Shown here: in pieces, positions 15,531 through 23,855 of the stretch | How positions within the stretch are numbered: the stretch's first letter is position 1 | How the letters are laid out: each line of letters begins with the position of its first letter | NCBI GenBank assembly: GCA_947173495.1 | Contig: CAMWFQ010000007.1 | Location: forward strand, 1 to 64,000 | Direction of reading: 5' to 3' | DNA length: 64,000 nt | From: an uncultured Lachnospiraceae bacterium | Lineage (GTDB): Bacteria > Bacillota > Clostridia > Lachnospirales > Lachnospiraceae | Notes under the pieces: model-generated | What the model saw: only the letters and a program-made list of their open reading frames with translations | What the model was told of the DNA's origin: nothing | Database searches by the model: none | Made by a program: the position numbers and the translations under genes

Positions 15531-17825
15531 ATGAATACAACAAAGATCCAACTGAACGAAAACTGGCGCTTTCATCTGGGAGAGTGTGAGGATGCCTGGT
15601 ATAAAGGGTACGATGACAGCAGCTGGCGGCAGGTCATGCTGCCTCATGACTGGTCGGTGGAAGCGCCCTTCTCCCGCACCTGCTCCAGCGGAACGGGGTA
15701 TCTGCCGGGAGGAACCGGCTGGTACAGAACGCGCTTTTGTCTGCCGGAGGAATACCGGGGCAAAAGGATCCGTCTCTGCTTTGACGGTGTATATAAGAAC
15801 AGCCAGGTCTTCTGCAACAGCTATTACCTGGGCAAAAGGCCCAATGGATATGTGTCTTTTTCCTATGATATCAGCGAACAGGTCCTCTTCGGAGATGAGG
15901 AGAATGAGATCAGCGTAAAGGTGGTACACAACGATCTGTCGGATTCCCGCTGGTTTACGGGCAGCGGTATCACCAGAAAGGTGACCATATCAGTGGAAGA
16001 GCCGGTGCATCCGGCGGAGTACGGATGCATCTTCCGAACGGAGGAAATCTTTGGTATCCCCTGCGGAGCAGAGAACGTTCCAAAATACGGGAACGTTCCA
16101 AAATGTGAGAACGCCCCGAAATCCGGGAACGCCCCAAAATCCGGGGCGGAAGATATTGCTGGCAGAGAATCTCAGATCCGTGCGCGAATCTCAGAGATCC
16201 ACCAGCCGGTAAATGACAGCAATCAGCCGGTCAGCCTGCAGATCAGAACGCTGCTGCTGGACGCCGATGAACATATATCAGCAGAATGCACCGGAGAGAT
16301 CAGTCTCTCCTGCGGGGAGCAGGGCAGTCTTACTCTGTCCGGCGATATGGAATCTCCCCAGCTCTGGTCCCCCGAATCCCCTTATCTTTACCGGATGCAG
16401 GTATGGTACCGTGTGAACGGAGGAGTCCCTTATCTGACATTTGAAGAAAAAGTGGGCGTCAGGAGTATTGCCTTTGTGCCGGATGAAGGTTTCTTTTTAA
16501 ATGGTATCAATCGCAAAATCAGGGGGGTCTGTGTCCACCATGACGGCGGAGTCCTGGGCGCGGCCATGAAGCCGGAGGTGTGGCAGAGGCGGCTGGCACT
16601 TTTGAAGGAATGCGGCTGTAATGCCATCCGGTGCAGTCACAACCCTCATATGCCGGAATTATATGAGCTCTGCGACGCCATGGGCTTTCTGATGATGGAC
16701 GAGGCCTTTGACGAGTGGGAGAATCCCAAAAACAAGTGGTCCACGGGACACAATGTCTATCCGCCGAAGCATCAGGGATATTATGAGGATTTTCCCATGT
16801 GGCATGAGGAGGATCTGCGCTCCATGGTGCGCCGGGACAGAAATCATCCCAGCGTGATTCTCTGGAGCATCGGGAACGAGATCGACTACCCCGGCGATCC
16901 CTACTGCCATCCCATGTTCCGGACCATGACGGGCAATAACGATGCCAACAAGCCGGCGGCGGAAATGCAGTATGATCCTCAAAAGCCCAATATGGAGCGT
17001 CTTGCCCCTCTGGCGGCGAAGCTTTCGTCAATCGTCAGGCAGGAGGATGACTCCCGGCCTGTAACGGTTGCGGCGGCCTTTCCCGAATTATCTTCTCAGC
17101 TGGGATTTTTCGACACCCTCTCTGTGGTGGGATATAATTATAAAGAGCATCTCTACGAAGCAGATCACAGACGTTTCCCGGATAAGACCTTTCTGGGGAG
17201 CGAAAACGGACACTCCGAAGAAGCCTGGCAGGCTGTGACAGAGCACCCTTATATCTGCGGTCAGTTCCTCTGGACAGGCATCGATTATCTGGGAGAGGCG
17301 CACGGATGGCCGGTACACGGATCACCGGCGGGACTGCTCACAACGGCAGGCTTTCCCAAACCGGAGTTCTACAGGCGAAAAAGAATGTGGCTAAACAAAG
17401 AATCCGAAGTCTCCTCCGCGCAAATCCAGACAGCTCCTGCTGCCGGAATGCAGGCTGCTGTCTGGAAAGAAAGAGATATTCTGACCGGGCTTTCATGGGA
17501 AGAGCGCTCCGCAAAGAACGGCTATCTGTATCAGATTCTGGTTCACCTCACGGACCGGAGCGGACGAAAGACGGCGACGGATGATCGGGAAGTCCGGGTA
17601 CAGGTACAGGGAGACGGCGCGCTTGCTGGGATCGACAACGGTGACCTGTCAGATGTCACGCCTTTTGGCAGTGAAATCAGGAAAACTTACCGGGGCGATC
17701 TGGCCGTGTATGTGCGCAGGACAGGACCGGAAGAAATCAACGTATTCCTGAAGCTTTCACTGGATGAGGGAAAGACTGTGACCCACAGGCTTACGCTGGA
17801 AAAGATCGAGCAGGAGGCAGGGTAA
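15531..17825 (+). CDS. Glycoside hydrolase family 2 protein (beta-galactosidase/glucuronidase group)
   Basis: A 764-residue enzyme without a signal peptide. It has the jelly-roll sugar-binding domain (NENWRFHLGECEDAW... LPHDWSVEAPF, GGTGWYRTRF), an Ig-like domain, and a TIM barrel with IRCSHNPHMPELYELCD, the acid/base Glu in ILWSIGNEIDYPGD and the nucleophile Glu in FLGSENGHSEEAW, then GQFLWTGIDYLGEA. Exact specificity is not readable; GH2 covers beta-galactosidases, glucuronidases and others. A linker of four 6-residue repeats (N-V/A-P-K-x-G) interrupts the Ig-like region at about residues 182-205. It may be cotranscribed with the GntR gene or belong to the downstream polysaccharide locus. 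RBS AAGGGA. Confidence 0.9.
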   Translation: MNTTKIQLNENWRFHLGECEDAWYKGYDDSSWRQVMLPHDWSVEAPFSRTCSSGTGYLPGGTGWYRTRFCLPEEYRGKRIRLCFDGVYKNSQVFCNSYYLGKRPNGYVSFSYDISEQVLFGDEENEISVKVVHNDLSDSRWFTGSGITRKVTISVEEPVHPAEYGCIFRTEEIFGIPCGAENVPKYGNVPKCENAPKSGNAPKSGAEDIAGRESQIRARISEIHQPVNDSNQPVSLQIRTLLLDADEHISAECTGEISLSCGEQGSLTLSGDMESPQLWSPESPYLYRMQVWYRVNGGVPYLTFEEKVGVRSIAFVPDEGFFLNGINRKIRGVCVHHDGGVLGAAMKPEVWQRRLALLKECGCNAIRCSHNPHMPELYELCDAMGFLMMDEAFDEWENPKNKWSTGHNVYPPKHQGYYEDFPMWHEEDLRSMVRRDRNHPSVILWSIGNEIDYPGDPYCHPMFRTMTGNNDANKPAAEMQYDPQKPNMERLAPLAAKLSSIVRQEDDSRPVTVAAAFPELSSQLGFFDTLSVVGYNYKEHLYEADHRRFPDKTFLGSENGHSEEAWQAVTEHPYICGQFLWTGIDYLGEAHGWPVHGSPAGLLTTAGFPKPEFYRRKRMWLNKESEVSSAQIQTAPAAGMQAAVWKERDILTGLSWEERSAKNGYLYQILVHLTDRSGRKTATDDREVRVQVQGDGALAGIDNGDLSDVTPFGSEIRKTYRGDLAVYVRRTGPEEINVFLKLSLDEGKTVTHRLTLEKIEQEAG
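16074..16145 (+). repeat. 18-bp tandem repeat, four units, inside GH2 gene
   Basis: Four 18-bp units beginning AACGTTCC or AACGCCCC and ending GGG encode NVPKYG, NVPKCE, NAPKSG and NAPKSG in frame. Units one and two are more alike, as are three and four. Such arrays can vary in length by slippage without losing the frame. Confidence 0.9.
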
Positions 17826-17836
17826 CTATTCAGCCA

Positions 17837-17933
17837 GGTCTGCGCATTGACTGCGCAGACCGTAAGAAAGCGTATATTCTGTCGAGAGTGAATCCGGCTC
17901 CTCGCCGAAGGCGAACTCTAATAGCCGGATTCA
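17837..17933. terminator. Two hairpins in convergent GH2/GH78 intergenic region
   Basis: First hairpin: GGTCTGCGCA (17837-17846), 5-base loop, TGCGCAGACC (17852-17861), a perfect 10-bp stem. Second: TGAATCCGGCT (17889-17899) pairs with AGCCGGATTCA (17923-17933) and encloses a TCGCC/GGCGA hairpin. They fit bidirectional termination between the two genes, although T-runs are poor. Confidence 0.55.
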
Positions 17934-17943
17934 GTAACTCTGA

Positions 17944-20019
17944 TCATCTTCCATGATCAGTATTTTTTTCTTCATAAGAGACTACTATCTCCTCCCCCAC
18001 TGCCAGTTTCCATTCTTTTCCGTTTATTTTCAGGGTTCCGCCCGGAATATCCGATTTCACCCGGATCTCCTTCTCATTTACGGAAACCTCTACTGCGCCT
18101 CCCGGTACAGGAACCCTGCCGCTGAAAGATTTCAGATCCCCCGGATTGGGACATACCTCAAATGTCTCATAGGCCACTCCCGTATTACGTACTCCCAGGC
18201 GAAAGGCGCCAAGCAGATAAATCGGGCTGGCGCTCCAGGCATGGCACAGGGATTTCTCATAAGGATTTCCATACATGGCATAATGCTCCGCTCCCTTCAT
18301 CCCGGGATCGTATTCCTCGTACAGAGTGGTCGCCCCCGTAGCCAGCATGTTCCCGTAATACTGCCGGATGGATTCCTCCAAAAGAGTACCATTCCCCTCC
18401 AGAGCATGCACCTGATTTTCATAAAATTTAAAATAAGGCGTAGTGATCTGTCTCACCTCGTCATTCAGAATCACCTTTTCATAAATATTCCTCTTCTGCT
18501 CCCTGTCGCAGGGCAGGAAAAGATAGGCCAGAATATTACTGTGACGGGTCACATTCCGCCTGCCGGACTCATAGCTGTCCACGTAGACCTCTTTTTCCTT
18601 ATCATAAAACCTTTCCCGGATCTGCTCCTGGAGCTTCTTCGCTTTCTGAAGGTATTTCTGCCCAATGTGTCCGGCCCGGCCCGGTCTGTCCTTTTCATCC
18701 GGAACCCGGTACGGCCCGCCCGCATCTTCCTCTGCTGAAATCACAACATCCGGTCCGGCTGCCTCCAGCAGATCTCCGTAGCATTCCAGCGCTCTGGCAT
18801 ACAGAATCTGTTCTCCGCACAAAGCTCCTTCCTTATCCATAGGCGCCCAGTCTATGAAGATCCAGTCTCCGGGCTTCTCCCTCATAAATCCGTCCGCACT
18901 CTCCCTGCTCTCGCAGAAGGCCATCACCTCCTGCATCTGGGGCAGCATCTGCCGCACAAATTTCCGGTCTCCATAGGTCTGATAATACTCTCTGATTCCC
19001 ATAATCCAGAAAAAGGTATAATCCATGATGGTATTGATATGCCGCTTAAAAGGCGCTTTTCCGCCCAGAGCAATCAATGTCCTCTTCTCAATCTCCGGAT
19101 CAAAAAACAGATAATGGTTTACAAACAGGCTCTGGTAGGCATCCGCAGACCACACCCACCGGTCACGCTTGATCCCATCCAGAAAAAACTCCCGGCTGTT
19201 CAAATGAAAAGTATAAACCGCCACATCCCACACCCGGTTTACCAGAGATTCCCCGCACCGAAAGCTTCCTCTGTATTCCAACGGAAGATACTCATACGCC
19301 GCCTCCACATCCGCTCCCTTATCGCTCACATACAGATAACGGAAGGCGCTGGGCTCAAAGGACAGCTCTCCCTCCTTCGGCTCCCTTACAAAATGGATCA
19401 CGCTCCACTCATCATCCAGTGCCTCTTCCCGGGATTCCCCGTAATTGATCCGCACTCTTTCCTCTGTCAGATGAAGGAGCTTCACAGCGGCAAAGGTTTC
19501 CTGCCCGAAATCAAACAGCACTCCTCCGCTCATCTCCTCCCTTTTATCGCAAAAAACAGCTTCATAGGCAAAAGGGAAGCTCTCCGGCGTTTTTTCCCTG
19601 TCCGTAAACAGAGGGCTGCTGCCCACCGGCGCAAAGTTCACCGACAGATCATCCGCCTCCCAGCTCTCATCACTCTCTATAATCCCATCCACATAAATGC
19701 AGGGAAAAGTCTTTGCGTTGGAAACCCGTATCTGCACCGTAGCGGTCCCGGCCTCCAGCGAAATTTCACTCTTTCCTCCGCATTTTATTGTCTCCCAGGG
19801 ATTCTCCCCTGTCTGAACGCTTGTGGATGCATGTCCGCAGGCACGGATGCGGAACACGCCCCCCTGTGTGGTCACCTTTTTCCGGAAAACCACCACCGGC
19901 TCCGGCGCATACATTTTCCAGACCACCGGCTCCGGAAAGCCGTACTGCTGCCGTCTGTCGTGCAGCATCAGACTGTGATAAATTTCAAGTTCCCCAAATT
20001 TCCAGATCCACTTTGCCAT
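17944..20019 (-). CDS. Alpha-L-rhamnosidase-like family 78 glycoside hydrolase
   Basis: A 691-residue cytoplasmic protein. The C-terminal (alpha/alpha)6 barrel starts at about residue 280 and has DGIKRDRWVWSADAYQSLFVNHYLFFD, the region that holds acidic catalytic residues in GH78, then WAPMDKEGALCGEQ and the later CHAWSASPIYLLGAFRLGV. The N-terminal beta-sandwich domains carry IWKFGELEIYHSLMLHDR. It would remove terminal rhamnose or related deoxysugars or uronates from oligosaccharides. The start at 20019 has GGAGG eight bases upstream; the 36 preceding residues lack family resemblance. It lies 183 bp downstream of the response regulator gene and may have its own promoter. Confidence 0.85.
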   Translation of the reverse strand: MAKWIWKFGELEIYHSLMLHDRRQQYGFPEPVVWKMYAPEPVVVFRKKVTTQGGVFRIRACGHASTSVQTGENPWETIKCGGKSEISLEAGTATVQIRVSNAKTFPCIYVDGIIESDESWEADDLSVNFAPVGSSPLFTDREKTPESFPFAYEAVFCDKREEMSGGVLFDFGQETFAAVKLLHLTEERVRINYGESREEALDDEWSVIHFVREPKEGELSFEPSAFRYLYVSDKGADVEAAYEYLPLEYRGSFRCGESLVNRVWDVAVYTFHLNSREFFLDGIKRDRWVWSADAYQSLFVNHYLFFDPEIEKRTLIALGGKAPFKRHINTIMDYTFFWIMGIREYYQTYGDRKFVRQMLPQMQEVMAFCESRESADGFMREKPGDWIFIDWAPMDKEGALCGEQILYARALECYGDLLEAAGPDVVISAEEDAGGPYRVPDEKDRPGRAGHIGQKYLQKAKKLQEQIRERFYDKEKEVYVDSYESGRRNVTRHSNILAYLFLPCDREQKRNIYEKVILNDEVRQITTPYFKFYENQVHALEGNGTLLEESIRQYYGNMLATGATTLYEEYDPGMKGAEHYAMYGNPYEKSLCHAWSASPIYLLGAFRLGVRNTGVAYETFEVCPNPGDLKSFSGRVPVPGGAVEVSVNEKEIRVKSDIPGGTLKINGKEWKLAVGEEIVVSYEEKNTDHGR

Positions 20020-20202
20020 GTAATCTACCTCCGATTTTCTATCCACTGGATGCGCACAGCCCTCATGTCCGGCGCCGGCAGCTCCCGCGTGAATGGTCTC
20101 TACTATACCATCTTTTACGGAAAGCATGCTATTTCTTTTATGCTGAAAATTAGTGATTTTGTGATTTCAAAGCGCTTCTGCGGACCGGATTAAGACGATG
20201 GG

Positions 20203-21687
20203 TCAAAGAGGGCGCATCTCCGAAGGCGGCATCCCCGTAATCCGCTTAAACACCTTACTGAAATAATAGACATCATTAAACCCAAGAGAATCCGATATTT
20301 CCCGCAGTGACAGACTGGGGAAATCCGCAAGCAGCTCTTTTGCCCTGGCAATCTTGAGACGGGTAAAATAGTCCATCGGCGTAGTATTTTGAAACTTTTT
20401 AAAAATCCGGCAGATATATACTTTGGAAACACCGGTTTTTTCTTCCAGATCCTGGAGCGTAACATTGGCGGAAAGGTGCTCCTTAAAATAGGCGATCAGG
20501 CTTTCCACCAGTTCCTCCGGTGAACCTGCCTCGGACTCGGAACCTGCGAACAATGTCGTCAGAAGCCGGTAAAAATTATCCGCCAGCTCACTGTTGTCCG
20601 ATGAAAAAGATATAATATTTTCAAGATAATATTGATTGCTGAGATCCGAAATCTTCTGGGCGGAAAGGCGGCGCTTTAAAATATCCATAATAAAGAGCAG
20701 GTCCTCCGTGATTGCCATACAGGTGCGTCGTTCCTTTTTCCAGCTTTCAAGAAGACGGACGATATTGGAGTGCAGCAAATCCAGCTGATTCTGGTCCAGC
20801 ATCATGGCATACAGATCAGCTCTTTCACCAAGCCCTGCAAACGCGCCGTATGCACCGGCAGGAGTCTGATAGATCCCGCTCTCACCCAGACGGACACAGC
20901 GTACTGCATTGCTACGGCATTCCCGGATCGTCGAGGAGATGGAACTGCCGCCGGCACAGGTCTGATAAACGGTAATAAACTTTCCGCTCTCTGCTTCCAA
21001 AGCTTTTACAAAATGAGGAAGATCTCCTGTCAGCAGTGCATTGCTTTTCTTATCACCGCTTAACAGCAGCATTTTTTCATTGGAAAAAAAGCCATCCAGA
21101 CATCTCAGGAAACGGCAGTTATGAAATCTGCGGAACATTTCCTCCAGCTCTCTATTGGGCAGATAGCGCACATTGGGATGAAGCATATTTTCCACACTGC
21201 TTAAAGGATTGGCGATGATCAGATAAAGAAACGTGATTGAATCCTGCAGGGAAGCCGCCTCAAAGGAAAAATGCTCTTCTCCTATCAGAAAAGAAATAAT
21301 ATTTTTCCGACGCTGTGCCAGTGTGCTGACGCAGTTTTTCAGACAAGATTCCAGTTCCGGCGGATTTACCGGCTTTAAAAGGTAATCCGCCGCTCCCAGC
21401 TTCATCGCCTGTTTGGCATATTCAAAATCCTGATACCCGCTGACAATAATGCAGAGCGATGGGCATCCTTTCTCCTGGAGCCTTGAGATCAACGTCAGTC
21501 CGTCCATGTCCGGCATGCGAATATCCGTCAGCACAATGTCCGGGCAAAGCACTTCGATCTGCTCCAGAGCAGTCACACCATTGTCTGCACTTCCCACGAT
21601 CACATAATCTTCTTTCAGATCCACGATCTTCTGTTGTAATGCCATCAATGCATAAATTTCATCTTCCACAAGATATACGCTCGTCAT
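20203..21687 (-). CDS. Response regulator with AraC-type DNA-binding domain (YesN-like)
   Basis: A 494-residue regulator. The N-terminal receiver domain has VYLVEDE, phosphoacceptor Asp in VLTDIRMPDMDG and Lys in LLKPVNP. A long middle region (about 130-380) has no strong motif and probably mediates dimerisation. The C-terminal AraC/XylS HTH has VTLQDLEEKTGVSKVYICRIFKKF and LREISDSLGFNDVYYFSKVFKRITG, both helix-turn-helix motifs. It overlaps the upstream histidine kinase gene by 29 bp, so the two form one transcript. It probably activates the adjacent polysaccharide genes (GH78 and the binding protein operon). Confidence 0.92.
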   Translation of the reverse strand: MTSVYLVEDEIYALMALQQKIVDLKEDYVIVGSADNGVTALEQIEVLCPDIVLTDIRMPDMDGLTLISRLQEKGCPSLCIIVSGYQDFEYAKQAMKLGAADYLLKPVNPPELESCLKNCVSTLAQRRKNIISFLIGEEHFSFEAASLQDSITFLYLIIANPLSSVENMLHPNVRYLPNRELEEMFRRFHNCRFLRCLDGFFSNEKMLLLSGDKKSNALLTGDLPHFVKALEAESGKFITVYQTCAGGSSISSTIRECRSNAVRCVRLGESGIYQTPAGAYGAFAGLGERADLYAMMLDQNQLDLLHSNIVRLLESWKKERRTCMAITEDLLFIMDILKRRLSAQKISDLSNQYYLENIISFSSDNSELADNFYRLLTTLFAGSESEAGSPEELVESLIAYFKEHLSANVTLQDLEEKTGVSKVYICRIFKKFQNTTPMDYFTRLKIARAKELLADFPSLSLREISDSLGFNDVYYFSKVFKRITGMPPSEMRPL

Positions 21688-23461
21688 GTGATTCCTCCTG
21701 CGTAACTGTTATGTTAATGCATCCGCCTCCGTTTTCCCGGTTTCCCACCTGCATCCGGAAACGCCGGCCATACAGGATCCTGCCGCGGACATAGATATTG
21801 GAAAGCCCCAGATTCCCGATTTTGGTATTGATCACATCCTGATGCCGCATCAGGCTCCTGTCACACTCCTCAAACTGCCTGCGTACTTTCTCCAGAGCTT
21901 CCTGCGTAAATCCCGGACCGTTATCCTCCACTTTGAGAGACCAGCCGCCTTCAGAAAGTACTGTCAGTTCCACGCAAATGGATAAGGAGGCAATCCGCGT
22001 GGCGAAGCTGTGCTTTACAGCGTTTTCCACCAGCGGCTGTATGGTAAATTTGGGAATGATAACCGAAAGCAGAGCCGGATCCGCATGAACCGTAATCTCC
22101 AGCTTTCCTTCATAGCGCTTTTGCACCAGTGTAGCATATTGTTCCAGATGGGTCAGTTCGTCCTGCACAGTATACTCCCTTTTGGAATAATCGGAAATAT
22201 AACGGAGCATCTGGGAAAGGCAGACACAGAGCCCGGAGACCTCCTTATCCCCGTGCATATAGCTTACAGACTCTATCATAGACAGGGTATTATACAGCGT
22301 ATGAGGGTGCATCTGTGCCTGAAGGGCAAGATAATTGGCACGTTCTTCCCCGGCCTGAGACTGAATACTTCTGGCAATGGCTTCCTGGAGATGCTCCAGC
22401 ATCTGCTGAAAGGACTGGTTGATATTGTTGATCTCCGAGATGGACGTTACAATATGGGGCTGAAAGGTCATATTCTCCAGCGTCACCTCACTTATGGCAT
22501 GGTTCAGCTCCATAAGAGGTGCCGCCATACGCCTGGCTGTACGGCCGATCATAAACAGCGAAAATACCGCCAGCAACACATACACGGCCAGCGTCATAAG
22601 AATCAGATTCATGCCGTAGGGGATAAAGGAGATCACCGGACAGTACACGATGGAGATCCATCCGGAATAGTCCGAAATCTGATAGGAAATCTGATGCCCC
22701 TTCCGGCGGAAGGAGCCTGCAGAAGCCTGTTGCCTGCCGATCTCCTGAAAAATATTCTCAAAAAGGATCCTCTCATCCTCCCCGCAGTCCGCCGGATAAA
22801 GCACCTCCCCATGGGCAGAATACAAAACCACAGACCCGGAGGCCGGATTCAAAGAGCAGATCTCTTCTAGATGGGAATAGAGATTCTGTACCTCGACAAA
22901 TCCGAAGTGATACTTGCCGTCAGAGATGGTACGGGCAACGGAATAAACCTTCTCTCCCGTGTCGTCAAAATCATCCGGATGGGGCGGCAGTATCACCTTT
23001 TTGCCATCGGCGGCAAGAACCTCATCCTTCCACCTGTAGGTCCTGCCGGCTTCCTTGATATAAGAGGAAGATTCTCCTGTTTTGGTCAGCGTATAATAAG
23101 CATTGTCGTTAAAGGCAATGATTCGGAAGGTAGAAAAAAGCGGCGCATCCAGAGAAATAAAGTTTTCCATCATCTGATTGTTATAGTCGATATACTCCGC
23201 GGAGGAGCTTGTCTCCTTCATGGCCTGCACAAAAGACTTGTTAAACAGAAGTCCGTTGATGATCTTATCCATCTCCTTCAGAGAACTGTCAATCTGATTT
23301 TGTACATTTACCGACAGCTGGGACTGCACCTCGATATTCTGCAGATATTGCTCTCTGTACAGAACAGCCATGGCAAACACAATGATCACCGTCAGAGACA
23401 GCAGCACCACCAGCGAATAATTATAGAACTGCTTTTTCAGATAATTTTGATTTTTACGCAT
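21659..23461 (-). CDS. Sensor histidine kinase, YesM-like (His_kinase family)
   Basis: A 600-residue membrane sensor. TM1 is near residues 15-40 (YSLVVLLSLTVIIVFAMAVLY), an extracellular sensor domain of about 240 residues follows, TM2 is LILMTLAVYVLLAVFSLFMIG, then a HAMP linker. The phosphoacceptor box reads LQAQMHPHTLYNTLSMIES, where MHPHTLYN replaces the usual INPHFLYN but keeps PH. The ATP domain has FTIQPLVENAVKH and VEDNGPGFTQE. It overlaps the response regulator by 29 bp. The start at 23461 has GGGGGAA upstream. Probably senses oligosaccharides, perhaps through the first binding protein encoded divergently. Confidence 0.9.
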   Translation of the reverse strand: MRKNQNYLKKQFYNYSLVVLLSLTVIIVFAMAVLYREQYLQNIEVQSQLSVNVQNQIDSSLKEMDKIINGLLFNKSFVQAMKETSSSAEYIDYNNQMMENFISLDAPLFSTFRIIAFNDNAYYTLTKTGESSSYIKEAGRTYRWKDEVLAADGKKVILPPHPDDFDDTGEKVYSVARTISDGKYHFGFVEVQNLYSHLEEICSLNPASGSVVLYSAHGEVLYPADCGEDERILFENIFQEIGRQQASAGSFRRKGHQISYQISDYSGWISIVYCPVISFIPYGMNLILMTLAVYVLLAVFSLFMIGRTARRMAAPLMELNHAISEVTLENMTFQPHIVTSISEINNINQSFQQMLEHLQEAIARSIQSQAGEERANYLALQAQMHPHTLYNTLSMIESVSYMHGDKEVSGLCVCLSQMLRYISDYSKREYTVQDELTHLEQYATLVQKRYEGKLEITVHADPALLSVIIPKFTIQPLVENAVKHSFATRIASLSICVELTVLSEGGWSLKVEDNGPGFTQEALEKVRRQFEECDRSLMRHQDVINTKIGNLGLSNIYVRGRILYGRRFRMQVGNRENGGGCINITVTQEESHDERISCGR

Positions 23462-23553
23462 GAAATATTCCCCCGCATCCCTGTCGTACAACCATAAGCC
23501 GGCATCCCGCTTCTTCGCATCTGCCCGGCTCACTGCCCGCCGGAATCATGGTC

Positions 23554-23583
23554 AGTGTATCACAGAAAAATGGAGAAATACAA
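23554..23583 (-). promoter_or_regulatory. Candidate promoter of the kinase/regulator pair
   Basis: On the minus strand TTGTAT (23583-23578), an 18-base spacer and TACACT (23559-23554) precede the kinase start by about 90 bases. The match is moderate. Confidence 0.4.
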
Positions 23584-23654
23584 GCCCCGTGCAAAAGAAA
23601 AAAACTTCTGCCTCCAGTTTACTATTTTGCATGGAAGCTGTTTATTTTTTTCTA

Positions 23655-23682
23655 TTTTCACATTATAAAAAATCTTTATAAT
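23655..23682 (+). promoter_or_regulatory. Candidate promoter of the binding protein/ABC/lyase operon
   Basis: TTTTCA (23655-23660), a 16-base spacer and TATAAT (23677-23682) lie in the 394-bp gene-free stretch 23462-23855. The start of transcription would be near 23690, leaving a leader of about 165 bases that contains the structured element described next. Confidence 0.45.
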
Positions 23683-23722
23683 AAATTTATGGGGAATATT
23701 ATCCTCTATGGAGGTTCAGGTC

Positions 23723-23842
23723 GAAAAATCACACTGATGTGCTGATTTTTCACACGGCTATTTGTGCCGGAGCGTCACAAATAAGCCTTGATGGCAGACG
23801 CAAATTTGAGATTTGCGTCGCTCCGTCGCGTAAACGCTCCGG
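23723..23842 (+). ncRNA. Structured 5' leader of the polysaccharide operon
   Basis: Three stem-loops lie in a row: GAAAAATCA/TGATTTTTC (23723-23751), GGCTATTTGTG/CACAAATAAGCC (23756-23787) and GACGCAAAT/ATTTGCGTC (23797-23819). The loop of the second, CCGGAGCGT (23767-23775), is perfectly complementary to ACGCTCCGG (23834-23842), which would form a pseudoknot or an alternative fold. It ends 13 bases before the ATG. No known riboswitch class is recognised; a REP-like repeat is the other option. Confidence 0.5.
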
Positions 23843-23855
23843 AATGGGGATTCTT

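Noticed and set aside
16074-16145. CRISPR-like array
   Set aside because: The units are directly adjacent without unique spacers and are in a protein-coding frame.
19039-20193. A 384-codon plus-strand frame opposite the GH78 gene
   Set aside because: Antisense to a strong GH78 gene, without domain or start signal.
23739-23855. An upstream start for the first binding protein at 23739
   Set aside because: The extension would lie in the structured leader and would remove the signal peptide from the N terminus; the ATG at 23856 has a lipoprotein signal and GGGGA site.
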